From a virus: a stretch of DNA of 38,588 nt. Where the stretch lies: IMG/VR virus record IMGVR_UViG_3300010151_000038, positions 1-38,588 of that record. The stretch is one strand, 5' to 3'. This document shows positions 9,073 to 17,056 of the stretch, piece by piece. The position numbers were made by a program, and so were the translations under genes. The notes below the pieces were generated by a model, which saw only the letters and a program-made list of their open reading frames with translations, had not been told where the DNA came from and ran no database searches. Numbering within the stretch: the first letter of the stretch is position 1; each line of letters opens with the position of its first letter.

Positions 9073-11322
9073 CTATTTATTTTTATCTAGTTTTTCTATT
9101 GATTGTTTCTGTTTTAAATCCATTTCTTTCACCTTAAAAGCAGTGTCACTTCTCAATTTATCTCTCAAAGCTACTTGCTGAGCCTCAGTTTGTGATACTG
9201 ATTTATCTATTCGTCCTTCAGCTTTTTGTACCTGTGACTGAATATTTGCTTGGACTACTTGTCTTTCTAATGTTTCGATAGTACCTTCTCTATCTACCAT
9301 CATACCTTCAAGTTCTTCAACTCTGCTCCTTAATTGCATATAAATACTCTTTCTCTCTATAATAGATTCTTTATTTCTTACATCTGTTTCTTGTAACATT
9401 GCAATATCATCTATTAACCCTGATTGATACCATTTAAAATATTCTTCAAGTAGGGCCCATCTGTTTAAAGGTAATGTAGAACCTCCTATTATTCTAACAT
9501 CAAACTTAGCGGTTCCGTAATCATTAAATTTTTCAATAGTTTCACCAAAGTCATTATAAATAGGAATATTAATTTCCATGACTTTTTCCTCATTAATATT
9601 ATTAGGCTGTACAATTCTAAATACTTTATTAGCCTGATATGTAGCCTGTGATAAGTCTTTAAAAATCACACCTAAATGCTCTAAAGCAGGTTCTATTACA
9701 TTCTGCATCCAAGACTTTATCCTTCTTGTTCCATACTCATCTTGAGCAAGTAGACCACGATATGTATCTTGAGAATCCTTTCCACTCCCTTGCATTGAAG
9801 AATAGATTCCAGATATGTATTCCATATCTTCTCTAGCAGTTTCAGTAATCCCAAAGAAAGCTGAGTTAAGTGGAGCTGGTTGGACTGGAGTTGGAGGAGT
9901 AAATCCTTGTCTATATTTAAGTAAAGCCCCTGGGGAAGAAGAATACTGTTCCCATTCTTCCTCTGGTACAGAACCTTCTTCATATAACCATCTAAGATTT
10001 GATGCTAAGTTTGCATTATGTATTAATATTTGATGTGCTTTATTTAATTCTCTTTGCTTACCAACCATAGGTTGCACAGCTCCTAGTGGATAAGGCGTCC
10101 CAGTGTATTGATAAACAAATGGGACAATAGGGTATTCCTTTACAGGTAGCATCTCGTCAAATAATAATTTATCTCCTGCGACTATACATACTTTAATTCT
10201 TGTTTCAAAAAACTGAATTGCATCTACAATATTATCCTTTGTTAAGTCTTGTAGTTGTATTTCTTTAAACTCTGCCTCAGTAACAACATAATTCTTTACC
10301 CTAGTTCTTTCTTCCTGCATCCCACTCTCAAGGACTTGTCTTTGATTCTCTAACTCTGACTGCATTTGTTTCTGGGCTTTTTCTAATTCTAAAGCAGCCC
10401 TTGATTCAATCATTTCTCCTTTTTCAACCTGCGACTGAAGGCTAATAGCAGTTTCTTCTATCTTAACAAACATCTCTTTTTGCATATCAGATAATTGTTC
10501 TTGCACTTGCGCTCTTATTTCTTCCATCTGATGAGGAGAAGGCGGAATATTAATATACAAATTATAGTATGAAACCTTCTCTTTTGAATAAACTTCATAA
10601 TAATCTAAAAACTCGTCCTCTTCTCCATCTTCCTTGTAAGCTGGGCCTCTAATATCAGTAGGAAAAACTACATCTGACTGGTTTATATCTCTCCCCGAAT
10701 ATGATGTTACTCCAGTGGAATTACCACTAGCATTTTTTATCATAGCCTTTTTACTAGGGAATAAATCTATTAACTGGCTTTTAGGTAAATCCTTCCTTAT
10801 CATTATATAATTTGCATCTCTAAAAAGGAAATCTCTTGAAGTTGGGTCTACAAAGACATCAAATGGGTCAATCCTCTTATAAACTACTTCCCCTAACCCT
10901 CTATCCTGGTCTGGGTCAACATCAATTTGCATATAACCAATACCCTTTACTAAAGAGTCTTGGATAATATGACTAAAAATACTATCACCATTAGAGTTAT
11001 GCCAACAATACTCAGCAATATCAGAGTGCATAGCCGCTACATCTGCATCACTTCCCTCAGCACCAACTGCCTGCCATCTTGGGTTATTCGCAGTAGCAAA
11101 ATACTTCATCATCTCTATAACTGGAGTAATTCTATTAACAACAAAATCAGGCATACCTGACTCTTGTAATATCCTTATTTCTTCTTTAGAAAGTTGGTCT
11201 CCTAAGAAAAACTCATACGATGTTTGTGCTCCAGATTCCCACTTAGTTCTCTCATAGCAATTAGCTTTAAGAAATAAATCTTTTACCTTATCTGCTTTTT
11301 TCTTTTGACTCTGTCTAGGCAT
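9073..11322 (-). CDS. portal protein
   Basis: This 749-residue protein forms the portal ring through which DNA is packaged and released. The length and the course of the sequence match podovirus-type portals: an N-terminal helical part with MPDFVVNRITPVIEMMKYF, then the FSHIIQDSLVKGIGYMQIDVD and RIDPFDVFVDPTSRDF phrases typical of the wing region. A long Gln/Glu-rich helical insertion follows (about 265-345), then a clip and stem part near YQYTGTPYPLGAVQPMVGKQRELNKAHQ. The last 80 residues are coiled coil (VEELEGMMVDREGTIETLERQVV). Its start overlaps the endolysin stop by eight bases, so it is coupled to the preceding gene. Confidence 0.85.
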   Translation of the reverse strand: MPRQSQKKKADKVKDLFLKANCYERTKWESGAQTSYEFFLGDQLSKEEIRILQESGMPDFVVNRITPVIEMMKYFATANNPRWQAVGAEGSDADVAAMHSDIAEYCWHNSNGDSIFSHIIQDSLVKGIGYMQIDVDPDQDRGLGEVVYKRIDPFDVFVDPTSRDFLFRDANYIMIRKDLPKSQLIDLFPSKKAMIKNASGNSTGVTSYSGRDINQSDVVFPTDIRGPAYKEDGEEDEFLDYYEVYSKEKVSYYNLYINIPPSPHQMEEIRAQVQEQLSDMQKEMFVKIEETAISLQSQVEKGEMIESRAALELEKAQKQMQSELENQRQVLESGMQEERTRVKNYVVTEAEFKEIQLQDLTKDNIVDAIQFFETRIKVCIVAGDKLLFDEMLPVKEYPIVPFVYQYTGTPYPLGAVQPMVGKQRELNKAHQILIHNANLASNLRWLYEEGSVPEEEWEQYSSSPGALLKYRQGFTPPTPVQPAPLNSAFFGITETAREDMEYISGIYSSMQGSGKDSQDTYRGLLAQDEYGTRRIKSWMQNVIEPALEHLGVIFKDLSQATYQANKVFRIVQPNNINEEKVMEINIPIYNDFGETIEKFNDYGTAKFDVRIIGGSTLPLNRWALLEEYFKWYQSGLIDDIAMLQETDVRNKESIIERKSIYMQLRSRVEELEGMMVDREGTIETLERQVVQANIQSQVQKAEGRIDKSVSQTEAQQVALRDKLRSDTAFKVKEMDLKQKQSIEKLDKNK

Positions 11323-11710
11323 CTTTTAACTCATAGTGTGGGAAGTCATCGAACTTATTATCATTTACTTGCCAATTTTGATTCCAGTCTCCACCCCATC
11401 TTAGGTTAATCCCCATGCTTTTTGCAATTCCAAGTACGAACCCAGCGAATAGTGTAAACCTTTCCCTATCGTTCCAATCAATAGGGTAAGGACATACATC
11501 CACAGCACGAGAAGGAGAAGCATTATGACGACCCTGAGGAAATGTAACTTTTGTCTTCCCTTCTTTGTATAGCGCATTCTGACGATTTTTGCCCCTGTGA
11601 CCTTCCAGTACAGAACAATCCACCGTCTTGATAACTTCATTCAATACCTTTTGCAGCCTTTCATCACAAGTGCGTAAAGCATTTCGTGACCTTGTGCCAA
11701 ATTTTGGCAT
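11315..11710 (-). CDS. endolysin, M15-type zinc peptidase (D-Ala-D-Ala/L-Ala-D-Glu type)
   Basis: This 131-residue protein cuts peptide bonds in peptidoglycan at lysis. The zinc-site pattern is clear: H62 in GRHNASPSRAVDV, D71 in the same segment, and H125 in FDDFPHYEL, with D122 as the likely catalytic acid. CSVLEGHRG near residue 32 is the other conserved segment of the family. Length and motif order agree with phage T5-type L-alanyl-D-glutamate peptidases. It has no signal peptide, so a holin is expected elsewhere, and none was recognised. It is unusual that the gene sits inside the packaging cluster between terminase and portal. Its start overlaps the previous TAA as TAATG. Confidence 0.85.
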   Translation of the reverse strand: MPKFGTRSRNALRTCDERLQKVLNEVIKTVDCSVLEGHRGKNRQNALYKEGKTKVTFPQGRHNASPSRAVDVCPYPIDWNDRERFTLFAGFVLGIAKSMGINLRWGGDWNQNWQVNDNKFDDFPHYELKDA

Positions 11711-11838
11711 TATTTAAACTTTCCGCCTTTTGTTCTCTTGTATTTTCTATTTGATTTCCAGTCCTTTAGATATGCAGACCTTATATTTTTAAATATTAAG
11801 TCTACCATATATTTTATACTTGGCGTAGTTATGTCCAT
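11710..11838 (-). CDS. 42-residue basic protein
   Basis: This short frame is easily missed, but it fits exactly into the coupled chain: its ATG overlaps the TAA of the gene before it (TAATG) and its own TAA overlaps the ATG of the endolysin (TAATG). An AAAGGA ribosome site precedes it. The product starts MDITTPSIKYMVDLIFKN and ends in a very basic tail (KSNRKYKRTKGGKFK) with 11 Lys or Arg in the last 18 residues. No family is recognised. With no membrane segment it is not an obvious holin. Confidence 0.65.
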   Translation of the reverse strand: MDITTPSIKYMVDLIFKNIRSAYLKDWKSNRKYKRTKGGKFK

Positions 11839-12035
11839 TATTTTTTCCTTTGTGAGTATAACACTGACAACTTATTTTTTACAAATTTTTTATGTTGTGG
11901 CATAAATGATTGCCAATATGAATGTTTTGGGCCTCCAACATCTACTTCAGTAGAGCCAATATTTGCTCTAGTTTCTAGCGATGACTCTCCAGTACTCTTT
12001 GGCAAGTCTATATTATTAGATTGCTTTCCAGCCAT
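11838..12035 (-). CDS. hypothetical 65-residue late protein
   Basis: The frame starts one base after the large-terminase stop and ends in a TAATG overlap with the 42-residue gene. The product is hydrophilic: an N-terminal Ser/Thr/Asn-rich half (MAGKQSNNIDLPKSTGESS) and a basic C-terminal half (PQHKKFVKNKLSVLYSQRKK). It has no Cys and no membrane segment. Its function is unknown. Position suggests a packaging or head accessory role. Confidence 0.6.
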   Translation of the reverse strand: MAGKQSNNIDLPKSTGESSLETRANIGSTEVDVGGPKHSYWQSFMPQHKKFVKNKLSVLYSQRKK

Positions 12036-12036
12036 T

Positions 12037-13629
12037 TTAGGCCACTACCCAGCTTTTTGGTACTTTTTTGTGTCTTAACCATTTATTACTGTCCTTGTCC
12101 CGTACCATATTAGGTGGGAATGCGTGTAAATTTGCATAAAACAGAGTCTCTATTGTGTCGTCATGAGCCATACGAGGCCCAAATGTAACTATTTCGTTAA
12201 TTAAATCAAACATATTTGTTCTAACATGAACAGTTCCTGTACTGAATCTTCCAGAGAGCCCTGAGTATACTCTATTTATCTTATTTTGACCTCCAGGTTT
12301 CTCAGGTATAACAGCTACATCAAACTTATTAAGTCTTCTACGCTCTTCATTTAATGCCTGAAAAATTGACCTATTCATGGCAACATCCTCTACAGTACTA
12401 GCTATACAATTATACTTTTCGTGCATTTCAATAATATAGTCCACTACTCCTTTCTTATTTAAAAGTTCCCCTTTAATATCTTTAGCACCTATTGTTGGTA
12501 TTGACCTATGTCTTTCATATTCTATAACATATAGATTATTATTAGAGTCAATAGCAATGCACATAATAACGGAAAAATCTGCTTCTTTGGTATCAATATC
12601 CGTAGCAGGGTCACAACCAATGAAAGTATTAACTGGAACTCTTTCACCATCAACAACAAGATACCCTTGATTTTCCTCACTATCATAATCGTAATAACCT
12701 TTCCAAAACTTAATTTGGTCTCTTGTGAATAAAGCATCTTCAGCACTTTGAACCTCCATCATATATTCTTGGAAGAACTTAGAATGCTGCCCAGAATCTT
12801 TATAAAACTTTTTCTTCTCGTCTAGTTTACTTTGAGGAAAGAATGACGGCCATAGAGCTTCTCCCGATGGGAGTATCGCTTTATATGTAACTATTTTCCA
12901 CGCAAAGTCTTCACCGTCTGAAATAGCGCGTTCGTAATTGATAAGCAAATTATTAATAAAGCTGTCATAATGTACGGGAGTACCATTAACACGCAACCTC
13001 CCAGTATGAGGCTCAATCGCAGGGTAAACGACAGCAGTGACCAAATTCGCATTTTTGTCCCTGGACTCTCTGGTGATTGTATTTGCTTCGTGTTCAAAAT
13101 CATCCAAAATGATAAGGTCATAGCGCTTATGGAGTTTAGCACCTCCCCTGATTCCTGCAACATTGCTCTTAGAAATAAGTTTACATCCATTAGTAAGTTC
13201 AACATCCTCCTCTGTCCATTTCCTACCCTTAGTTAAACCAAAGTAGTATAGGATTTTCTCATTAAACTCCAAATGATGTTTAATGTAATCCATATTTCCG
13301 ACAGACAATTTATGAGTGGCGGACACCCAAGCATAGAAGTGCATGTCGTCTTTAGGACAGAAAAGGAAGTCTTTTAATATAGATGCTTTTGTTAAGACTG
13401 TCTTCCCATGTCCTCTTGGTAATATAATAGCTAATTGCTTTACATTCAAATCATCTATTGCATCAGCCATTGTGTAGTGAAAAGCAGGAGTTTCTGACCT
13501 CATAAAATCGTCTGGTAAGAACAATTTCCCAAAGGCGATTAGGTCTTTATGAGCTAGTTGTAGCTCTTCTTCAGCTTTATTTATGTTTCGTGAATTTATA
13601 TTCATATATCCAATTCCATTCAGCCCCAT
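12037..13629 (-). CDS. terL: terminase large subunit
   Basis: This 530-residue DNA-packaging motor and nuclease carries the full set of motifs. A Walker A site, PRGHGKT, lies at residues 71-77 and a Walker B, LIILDDFE, at 172-179 with E179 as the likely catalytic glutamate. The RNase H-like nuclease follows, with acidic residues D340 (FIGCDPATD), E414 (STVEDVA) and D490/D491 (MAHDDTIE). Length and motif spacing are normal for phage large terminases. The start is uncertain between the ATG at 13629 and an ATG eight codons later, as neither has a strong ribosome site. It is separated from small terminase by a metallophosphoesterase gene and a 75-base gap. Confidence 0.93.
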   Translation of the reverse strand: MGLNGIGYMNINSRNINKAEEELQLAHKDLIAFGKLFLPDDFMRSETPAFHYTMADAIDDLNVKQLAIILPRGHGKTVLTKASILKDFLFCPKDDMHFYAWVSATHKLSVGNMDYIKHHLEFNEKILYYFGLTKGRKWTEEDVELTNGCKLISKSNVAGIRGGAKLHKRYDLIILDDFEHEANTITRESRDKNANLVTAVVYPAIEPHTGRLRVNGTPVHYDSFINNLLINYERAISDGEDFAWKIVTYKAILPSGEALWPSFFPQSKLDEKKKFYKDSGQHSKFFQEYMMEVQSAEDALFTRDQIKFWKGYYDYDSEENQGYLVVDGERVPVNTFIGCDPATDIDTKEADFSVIMCIAIDSNNNLYVIEYERHRSIPTIGAKDIKGELLNKKGVVDYIIEMHEKYNCIASTVEDVAMNRSIFQALNEERRRLNKFDVAVIPEKPGGQNKINRVYSGLSGRFSTGTVHVRTNMFDLINEIVTFGPRMAHDDTIETLFYANLHAFPPNMVRDKDSNKWLRHKKVPKSWVVA

Positions 13630-13704
13630 ACCAACTTATATCTGTATATCTTGTGTCAATTTTGTATGGTAAAACGATGACCAAATTTTTAATTTTCAGT
13701 TTCA

Positions 13705-14583
13705 CTAGTTCTCCCAGCACTTAATTTCATCTTCAGAGAACTCCATTGTAACCCAACCTGTTCTTATCAGAGGGAAGAACGAATATCTTGCGTACTCTGC
13801 GTACCTTAAAAAACTTCCTCCTCTTACATACCATCTTCTTCTGAGGACTTCTTCATCGTCTTGTATAACTAATGAGTCCATTGGTTTTACATACAGATGG
13901 TGATTGTGACCTAAGAAGAAAACATCTCCTTCACTATATACTGCTGACATCTTATTAAGTTCAAGGTCACCATTCTGGGCCCCAGACTTACCATGTCCTG
14001 ATACTAGATTCCACTTTGTATCTCCTATTTTTATCCTTGTATATCCTGGCATCCTAAAATATGGTACATTTAATTCTTTAGCTAAAATCTGACATACATC
14101 AAAGTCTAATATATTGAAGCTCCTTAAAAAATCATGGTTTCCACCCCTAATGAATAAACATTTTTCAGCGATTGGCTCTACTAACCTAATAAATTCAAGG
14201 TATTGTTCATCTGGGGGGATTTCTTGACCTCTTTGATTAATCTTATAATGTGGAGGTATTAACTCTAATAAGTCCCCATTACCAAACCATCTTGCATCGT
14301 CATCCTCTTCAATCATTTTAACAGCTTCATCAAACTTCCTATGGTCAAACTCATTAGCTCCAACATGAATATCTGTTAATCCATGAACCCTAAGAGTCTT
14401 ATCACTCTTTACTTTGAATATTTGACCAGGAACAATAGTAGGAAGCTCTTCTACATCAGAACTTATAGGAGTAGAAAAACTTTTTTTGCATGAATGACAT
14501 TTGAATTGCTGTGATATACTTTTTTGGTTATACCTCTTCCCATCTTTTTTCGTATGGGCAGATGTACAGTGTGGACATATCAT
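13705..14583 (-). CDS. zinc ribbon-metallophosphoesterase fusion
   Basis: This 292-residue protein joins two parts. Residues 3-32 form a four-cysteine zinc ribbon (C3, C6, C29, C32) of the kind seen at the N-terminus of IS1-type InsA proteins and some transposases, so it probably contacts DNA. Residues 65-230 hold the complete calcineurin-like phosphoesterase set: DIH at 71-73, GNGD at 101-104, GNHD at 148-151, GHG at 196-198 and GHNHH at 225-229, so an active two-metal enzyme is expected. The substrate is unknown. Candidates are DNA ends or structures during packaging, or a nucleotide. The ribosome site lies in the end of small terminase, one base before the start. Confidence 0.85.
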   Translation of the reverse strand: MICPHCTSAHTKKDGKRYNQKSISQQFKCHSCKKSFSTPISSDVEELPTIVPGQIFKVKSDKTLRVHGLTDIHVGANEFDHRKFDEAVKMIEEDDDARWFGNGDLLELIPPHYKINQRGQEIPPDEQYLEFIRLVEPIAEKCLFIRGGNHDFLRSFNILDFDVCQILAKELNVPYFRMPGYTRIKIGDTKWNLVSGHGKSGAQNGDLELNKMSAVYSEGDVFFLGHNHHLYVKPMDSLVIQDDEEVLRRRWYVRGGSFLRYAEYARYSFFPLIRTGWVTMEFSEDEIKCWEN

Positions 14584-14584
14584 A

Positions 14585-15361
14585 TTACTCCCCCTTAATT
14601 TGCTTTCTCTCTACTCCTGCTAATTCGTCTTGGCTGAAACCTTGGAACATACCTACCAACCCAACTTCTCTTTGTTTGATTGTTGTACCAGCTGTTCCAA
14701 TTATCTTACCTAACTCCTTAGTGGATTGTAAAATTATGTTGTCATCTTCACTAAAGTCTGCTAAATGTCTTAGTTTATTTAAAATATATTCATGGTCTAT
14801 CCCTAAGTCTTTCGCAACATCTAAAGCTGATTTTTCTATTTCTTTCATTACTCTATCCTGTTTTAATAAAATTGTGGCTTTCTTCCTAGCCTTCTGATTA
14901 GACATCTCATTGTATGCATTTTTGTATGCATCAACTGCTCCCATCCCAACAACAACATTTGTAGCAAACTCTTTTTCTTTATTTGTAACCTTCGTTCTCT
15001 CCTTAACCCTATTGCTAGTATTCTTAATAGTCTTACTGAATGTATACCTGTTAGGGTGGGAATCAAAGTCTGTATCCATTTGAACATTATCTCTATTCAA
15101 GAAAGAACCTACAACCGTTCTTACCCAACCTTTAGCAAATTTATAATTCTTCCTATCACTAGGGTGATTGACACTTGTGCTGACTTTTAATAATTGAACG
15201 ACTCTCCCATCATCGCTCATTACCCAATCTCCCTCTTTTGAAGTTCTCCAATTTTGCTGAACACCTAATTTTTCTGGGTTATCAGCATGGAACTCCTCTA
15301 CTGAATCATATACAAAATGCTTAATTCCCTTTATCTTACGATGTTCCTTCAATCCCACCAC
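14585..15361 (-). CDS. terS: terminase small subunit
   Basis: The C-terminal half matches the Terminase_2 type of DNA-recognition subunit: NKEKEFATNVVVGMGAVDAY, then AYNEMSNQKARKKATILL and a helical stretch ending in KSALDVAKDLGIDHEYILN. This is the usual helix-turn-helix plus helical oligomer region. The first 120 residues are extra and not recognised (DWVMSDDGRVVQLLKVS). Together with the large subunit it selects and cuts phage DNA. No ATG start exists near the 5' end. GTG at 15361 or 15358 and TTG at 15352 or 15388 are all possible, and every choice except one downstream overlaps the preceding gene, so the end given is provisional. Confidence 0.8.
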   Translation of the reverse strand: MVGLKEHRKIKGIKHFVYDSVEEFHADNPEKLGVQQNWRTSKEGDWVMSDDGRVVQLLKVSTSVNHPSDRKNYKFAKGWVRTVVGSFLNRDNVQMDTDFDSHPNRYTFSKTIKNTSNRVKERTKVTNKEKEFATNVVVGMGAVDAYKNAYNEMSNQKARKKATILLKQDRVMKEIEKSALDVAKDLGIDHEYILNKLRHLADFSEDDNIILQSTKELGKIIGTAGTTIKQREVGLVGMFQGFSQDELAGVERKQIKGE

Positions 15362-15536
15362 TCTCGTATTTTTCAATCTGACAAGCAAGATTATCTATTA
15401 AATCATTGACTGCACTTGGAATCATATATACCTGTTCATTAATCTCTATCGGAGTATATTTCTCAGTAAGGCTACTGAAGAGGATTTCTAATTCCTCTGT
15501 TGATAATGTCGATAATCCGTTTAATGCTTCTGCCAT
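15336..15536 (-). CDS. first gene of the leftward block, hypothetical
   Basis: This 66-residue acidic helical protein (MAEALNGLSTLSTEELEILF ... VNDLIDNLACQIEKYESGG) has no recognisable family. It is the first gene transcribed leftward from the divergent control region and overlaps the start of small terminase, so the two are probably coupled. Unlike nearly all its neighbours it has no purine-rich ribosome site before the ATG at 15536 (the upstream bases are GTAAAATT), which may mean a leaderless or weak start. Confidence 0.55.
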   Translation of the reverse strand: MAEALNGLSTLSTEELEILFSSLTEKYTPIEINEQVYMIPSAVNDLIDNLACQIEKYESGGIEGTS

Positions 15537-15740
15537 AATTTTACACTATTATTTATATTATTTCCCTACCACCCACCCTGAATCTAATGATTTTAAAAAC
15601 TATAATCAAACATATTTTGCCCAAGTTATTTAGGAAAAAAAATACACCATTTTGATATACAGAGTAAATCACCTCGAAACCTCGTAAATAGGATTATGGA
15701 AATCCTATTTTACATTAGAAATTAATATAGGAGTAATACA
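15537..15740. promoter_or_regulatory. divergent intergenic control region
   Basis: This 204-base AT-rich gap separates the leftward late block from the rightward early block, so promoters for both must lie in or near it. Visible features are AATATAAAT on the minus strand near 15548-15558 as a possible leftward -10, a short direct repeat ACCTCG-AA-ACCTCG near 15670, and the hairpin at 15684-15713. No pair of sigma70 hexamers with 16-18 base spacing is convincing on either strand, so phage-specific promoters are possible. A TAGGAG ribosome site for the rightward gene lies near 15730. Confidence 0.5.
15684..15713 (+). promoter_or_regulatory. inverted repeat / hairpin, possible operator
   Basis: GTAAATAGGATT and AATCCTATTTTAC are complementary over 12 pairs with one bulged T and enclose the five-base loop ATGGA. 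It lies 28 bases before the first rightward start. The lack of a following T-run and of GC pairs argues against a normal terminator. A binding site for a regulator, or a 5'-leader hairpin that protects the message, fits better. Confidence 0.45.
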
Positions 15741-15974
15741 ATGAACAAGAATGTAAGTGTAGTAATTGGTAATGGACTGGATAAGAAAGTAATTTCCATT
15801 GACGTATTGATTAGTGATGAGACAAGGGAATTTGAGGGGACTGACTTCCATTTGGTAAAGCACGACAATGCAAAGGGATTTCGTTACTTAGCAACCCCCA
15901 AAGCAATTGCAAACCTTGACAAACAATCAGAGAAATCACTAAGCATTATGGATGAATTAGAGGAAACTCTGTAA
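15741..15974 (+). CDS. first rightward gene, hypothetical
   Basis: This 77-residue protein (MNKNVSVVIGNGLDKKVISI ...) is preceded by a good TAGGAG site. The N-terminal half is beta-type, and the C-terminal part is helical and acidic (ANLDKQSEKSLSIMDELEET). No family is recognised. As the first early gene, followed two bases later by a terminator-like hairpin, it probably has its own short abundant transcript, which fits a host-takeover or regulatory protein. That is inference only. Confidence 0.65.
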   Translation: MNKNVSVVIGNGLDKKVISIDVLISDETREFEGTDFHLVKHDNAKGFRYLATPKAIANLDKQSEKSLSIMDELEETL

Positions 15975-15976
15975 TG

Positions 15977-16001
15977 AAAGGGGGGAAACCCCCTTTGTTT
16001 T
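15977..16001 (+). terminator. hairpin terminator or attenuator after first early gene
   Basis: AAAGGGGG and CCCCCTTT form an eight-pair stem around a GAAA tetraloop, followed by GTTTTG. It lies two bases after the stop of the 77-codon gene. The stem is strong but the T-tract is short and interrupted, so partial read-through into the long downstream gene run, or antitermination control, is likely. Confidence 0.65.
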
Positions 16002-16110
16002 GCAACCATATATAGGGGATTAGTGGTGAACATCATGTAGATTAGTAGCCACTCATCCTTATTAATAGTATCAATTCACATATAACTTGGACACTAACTA
16101 GGAGAATAGC
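16002..16110 (+). other. non-coding leader between first and second early genes
   Basis: This stretch of about 110 bases after the hairpin contains no frame with a plausible start. It has an imperfect direct repeat (GATTAGTGG near 16018 and GATTAGTAG near 16040), a weak AGTGG/CCACT pairing, and CATATAAC near 16079 that could serve as a -10. No good -35 is seen. A TAGGAG site precedes the next ATG. A second promoter is possible but not shown. Confidence 0.35.
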
Positions 16111-16455
16111 ATGAACACACATAGCACACTTACAAAGGGTACACAATCTATAAAGATTACAACTGTTAAGACTAAGGCCCAACCTGATAAAGAGCCAGAC
16201 TTATACGACCTTATAACTAACAACAACCCATTGATTGCACACATACAGAACGAATATTATTGCCAATACAATTATGAGATTGAAGATAATTGTGGGATGA
16301 GACAGTATTCTAGTGAGTATTGGGAGCGTAGATACTTAGCCGAATTAAATTCATCAATGAGGTTAGATAATAGAATATTCGCACAAAGATTTAAGAAATA
16401 CCATAGTAAAGCACAATCAAACAATAGCAAATCACAATTCAAAGGGAGAGCATAA
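16111..16455 (+). CDS. hypothetical early protein
   Basis: This 114-residue, basic, Asn- and Gln-rich protein has a TAGGAG ribosome site. The middle section (NEYYCQYNYEIEDNCGMRQY, then SSEYWERRYLAEL) is rich in Tyr, and the C-terminus is basic (RFKKYHSKAQSNNSKSQFKG). It could bind nucleic acid, but no motif proves it. No family is recognised. It begins the long gene run that reaches 19171 with only short gaps or overlaps. Confidence 0.6.
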   Translation: MNTHSTLTKGTQSIKITTVKTKAQPDKEPDLYDLITNNNPLIAHIQNEYYCQYNYEIEDNCGMRQYSSEYWERRYLAELNSSMRLDNRIFAQRFKKYHSKAQSNNSKSQFKGRA

Positions 16456-16456
16456 A

Positions 16457-16747
16457 ATGACCGACATAAAGAAAATTAAAGGACTAACAGTAATTGATAT
16501 AGTTAACGATATAGCCAATATGTGTATCAAACTTGGCATTAGATGTGAGAAGAACAAATTACTTAATTGGGAGGAGAAACAGGCAATCATTTCAAATACT
16601 AGTGGAGCATTAGCAGCTATAGCTACCATACTTGAAGTATCTCAAGAGGATATTGAGGAATGGATGGAGAAAGAATGTGAAAAGCACGGCACTAAATGGG
16701 AAGACATTGTTAGATATGTTGACAGACCACATCAGGAGGCTAATTAA
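16457..16747 (+). CDS. hypothetical early protein
   Basis: This 96-residue protein starts after a GGGAGAGC site that overlaps the end of the preceding gene. The sequence is predicted helical and has a possible dimerising or helix-turn-helix-like middle (TSGALAAIATILEVSQEDIEEWMEKE). No family is recognised. Translation is coupled: the stop of this gene touches the ATG of the next. Confidence 0.6.
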   Translation: MTDIKKIKGLTVIDIVNDIANMCIKLGIRCEKNKLLNWEEKQAIISNTSGALAAIATILEVSQEDIEEWMEKECEKHGTKWEDIVRYVDRPHQEAN

Positions 16748-17056
16748 ATGACATTAGGCAGAAATATTAAACTAAAGGAATCATCATCTATACTTGATGC
16801 AATGGATTACTTGATATTCCAGTCTACACCTGAACTACCTTATGACTATGATGAGAGAGTATCGGAAGAATGTCCAGACTATAATAAAGATGATACACAA
16901 TATTCTTTTTCAACTCCAAAGGGAGTACCTTGCAGTGATTGTCTTTATATGATAGATTTAAAAACAACCTACGATAAGGAAGTTGAACAACACAAACTAG
17001 CAGCTAAAATAATTAAGGACTGGGATAAAATAACAGTTAAAAGGAGAATAAAATGA
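16748..17056 (+). CDS. hypothetical early protein with few Cys
   Basis: This 102-residue protein is preceded by CAGGAGG. It has cysteines at 42, 62 and 65 (EECPDYN, GVPCSDCLYM), so a metal site is possible but incomplete by eye. The first 30 residues are helical (SSSILDAMDYLIFQS) and the last 30 are basic. The stop overlaps the next start by four bases (ATGA). No family is recognised. Confidence 0.6.
   Translation: MTLGRNIKLKESSSILDAMDYLIFQSTPELPYDYDERVSEECPDYNKDDTQYSFSTPKGVPCSDCLYMIDLKTTYDKEVEQHKLAAKIIKDWDKITVKRRIK

Noticed and set aside
13630-13704. TTGACA on the minus strand before large terminase as a promoter
   Set aside because: The only -10-like sequences (TATACA, TATAAG) lie 6 to 13 bases after it, far too close. 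No hexamer fits at 16-18 bases.
15684-15713. Hairpin in the divergent region as a terminator
   Set aside because: The stem is AT-rich, no T-run follows on the plus strand, and it stands before, not after, a gene.
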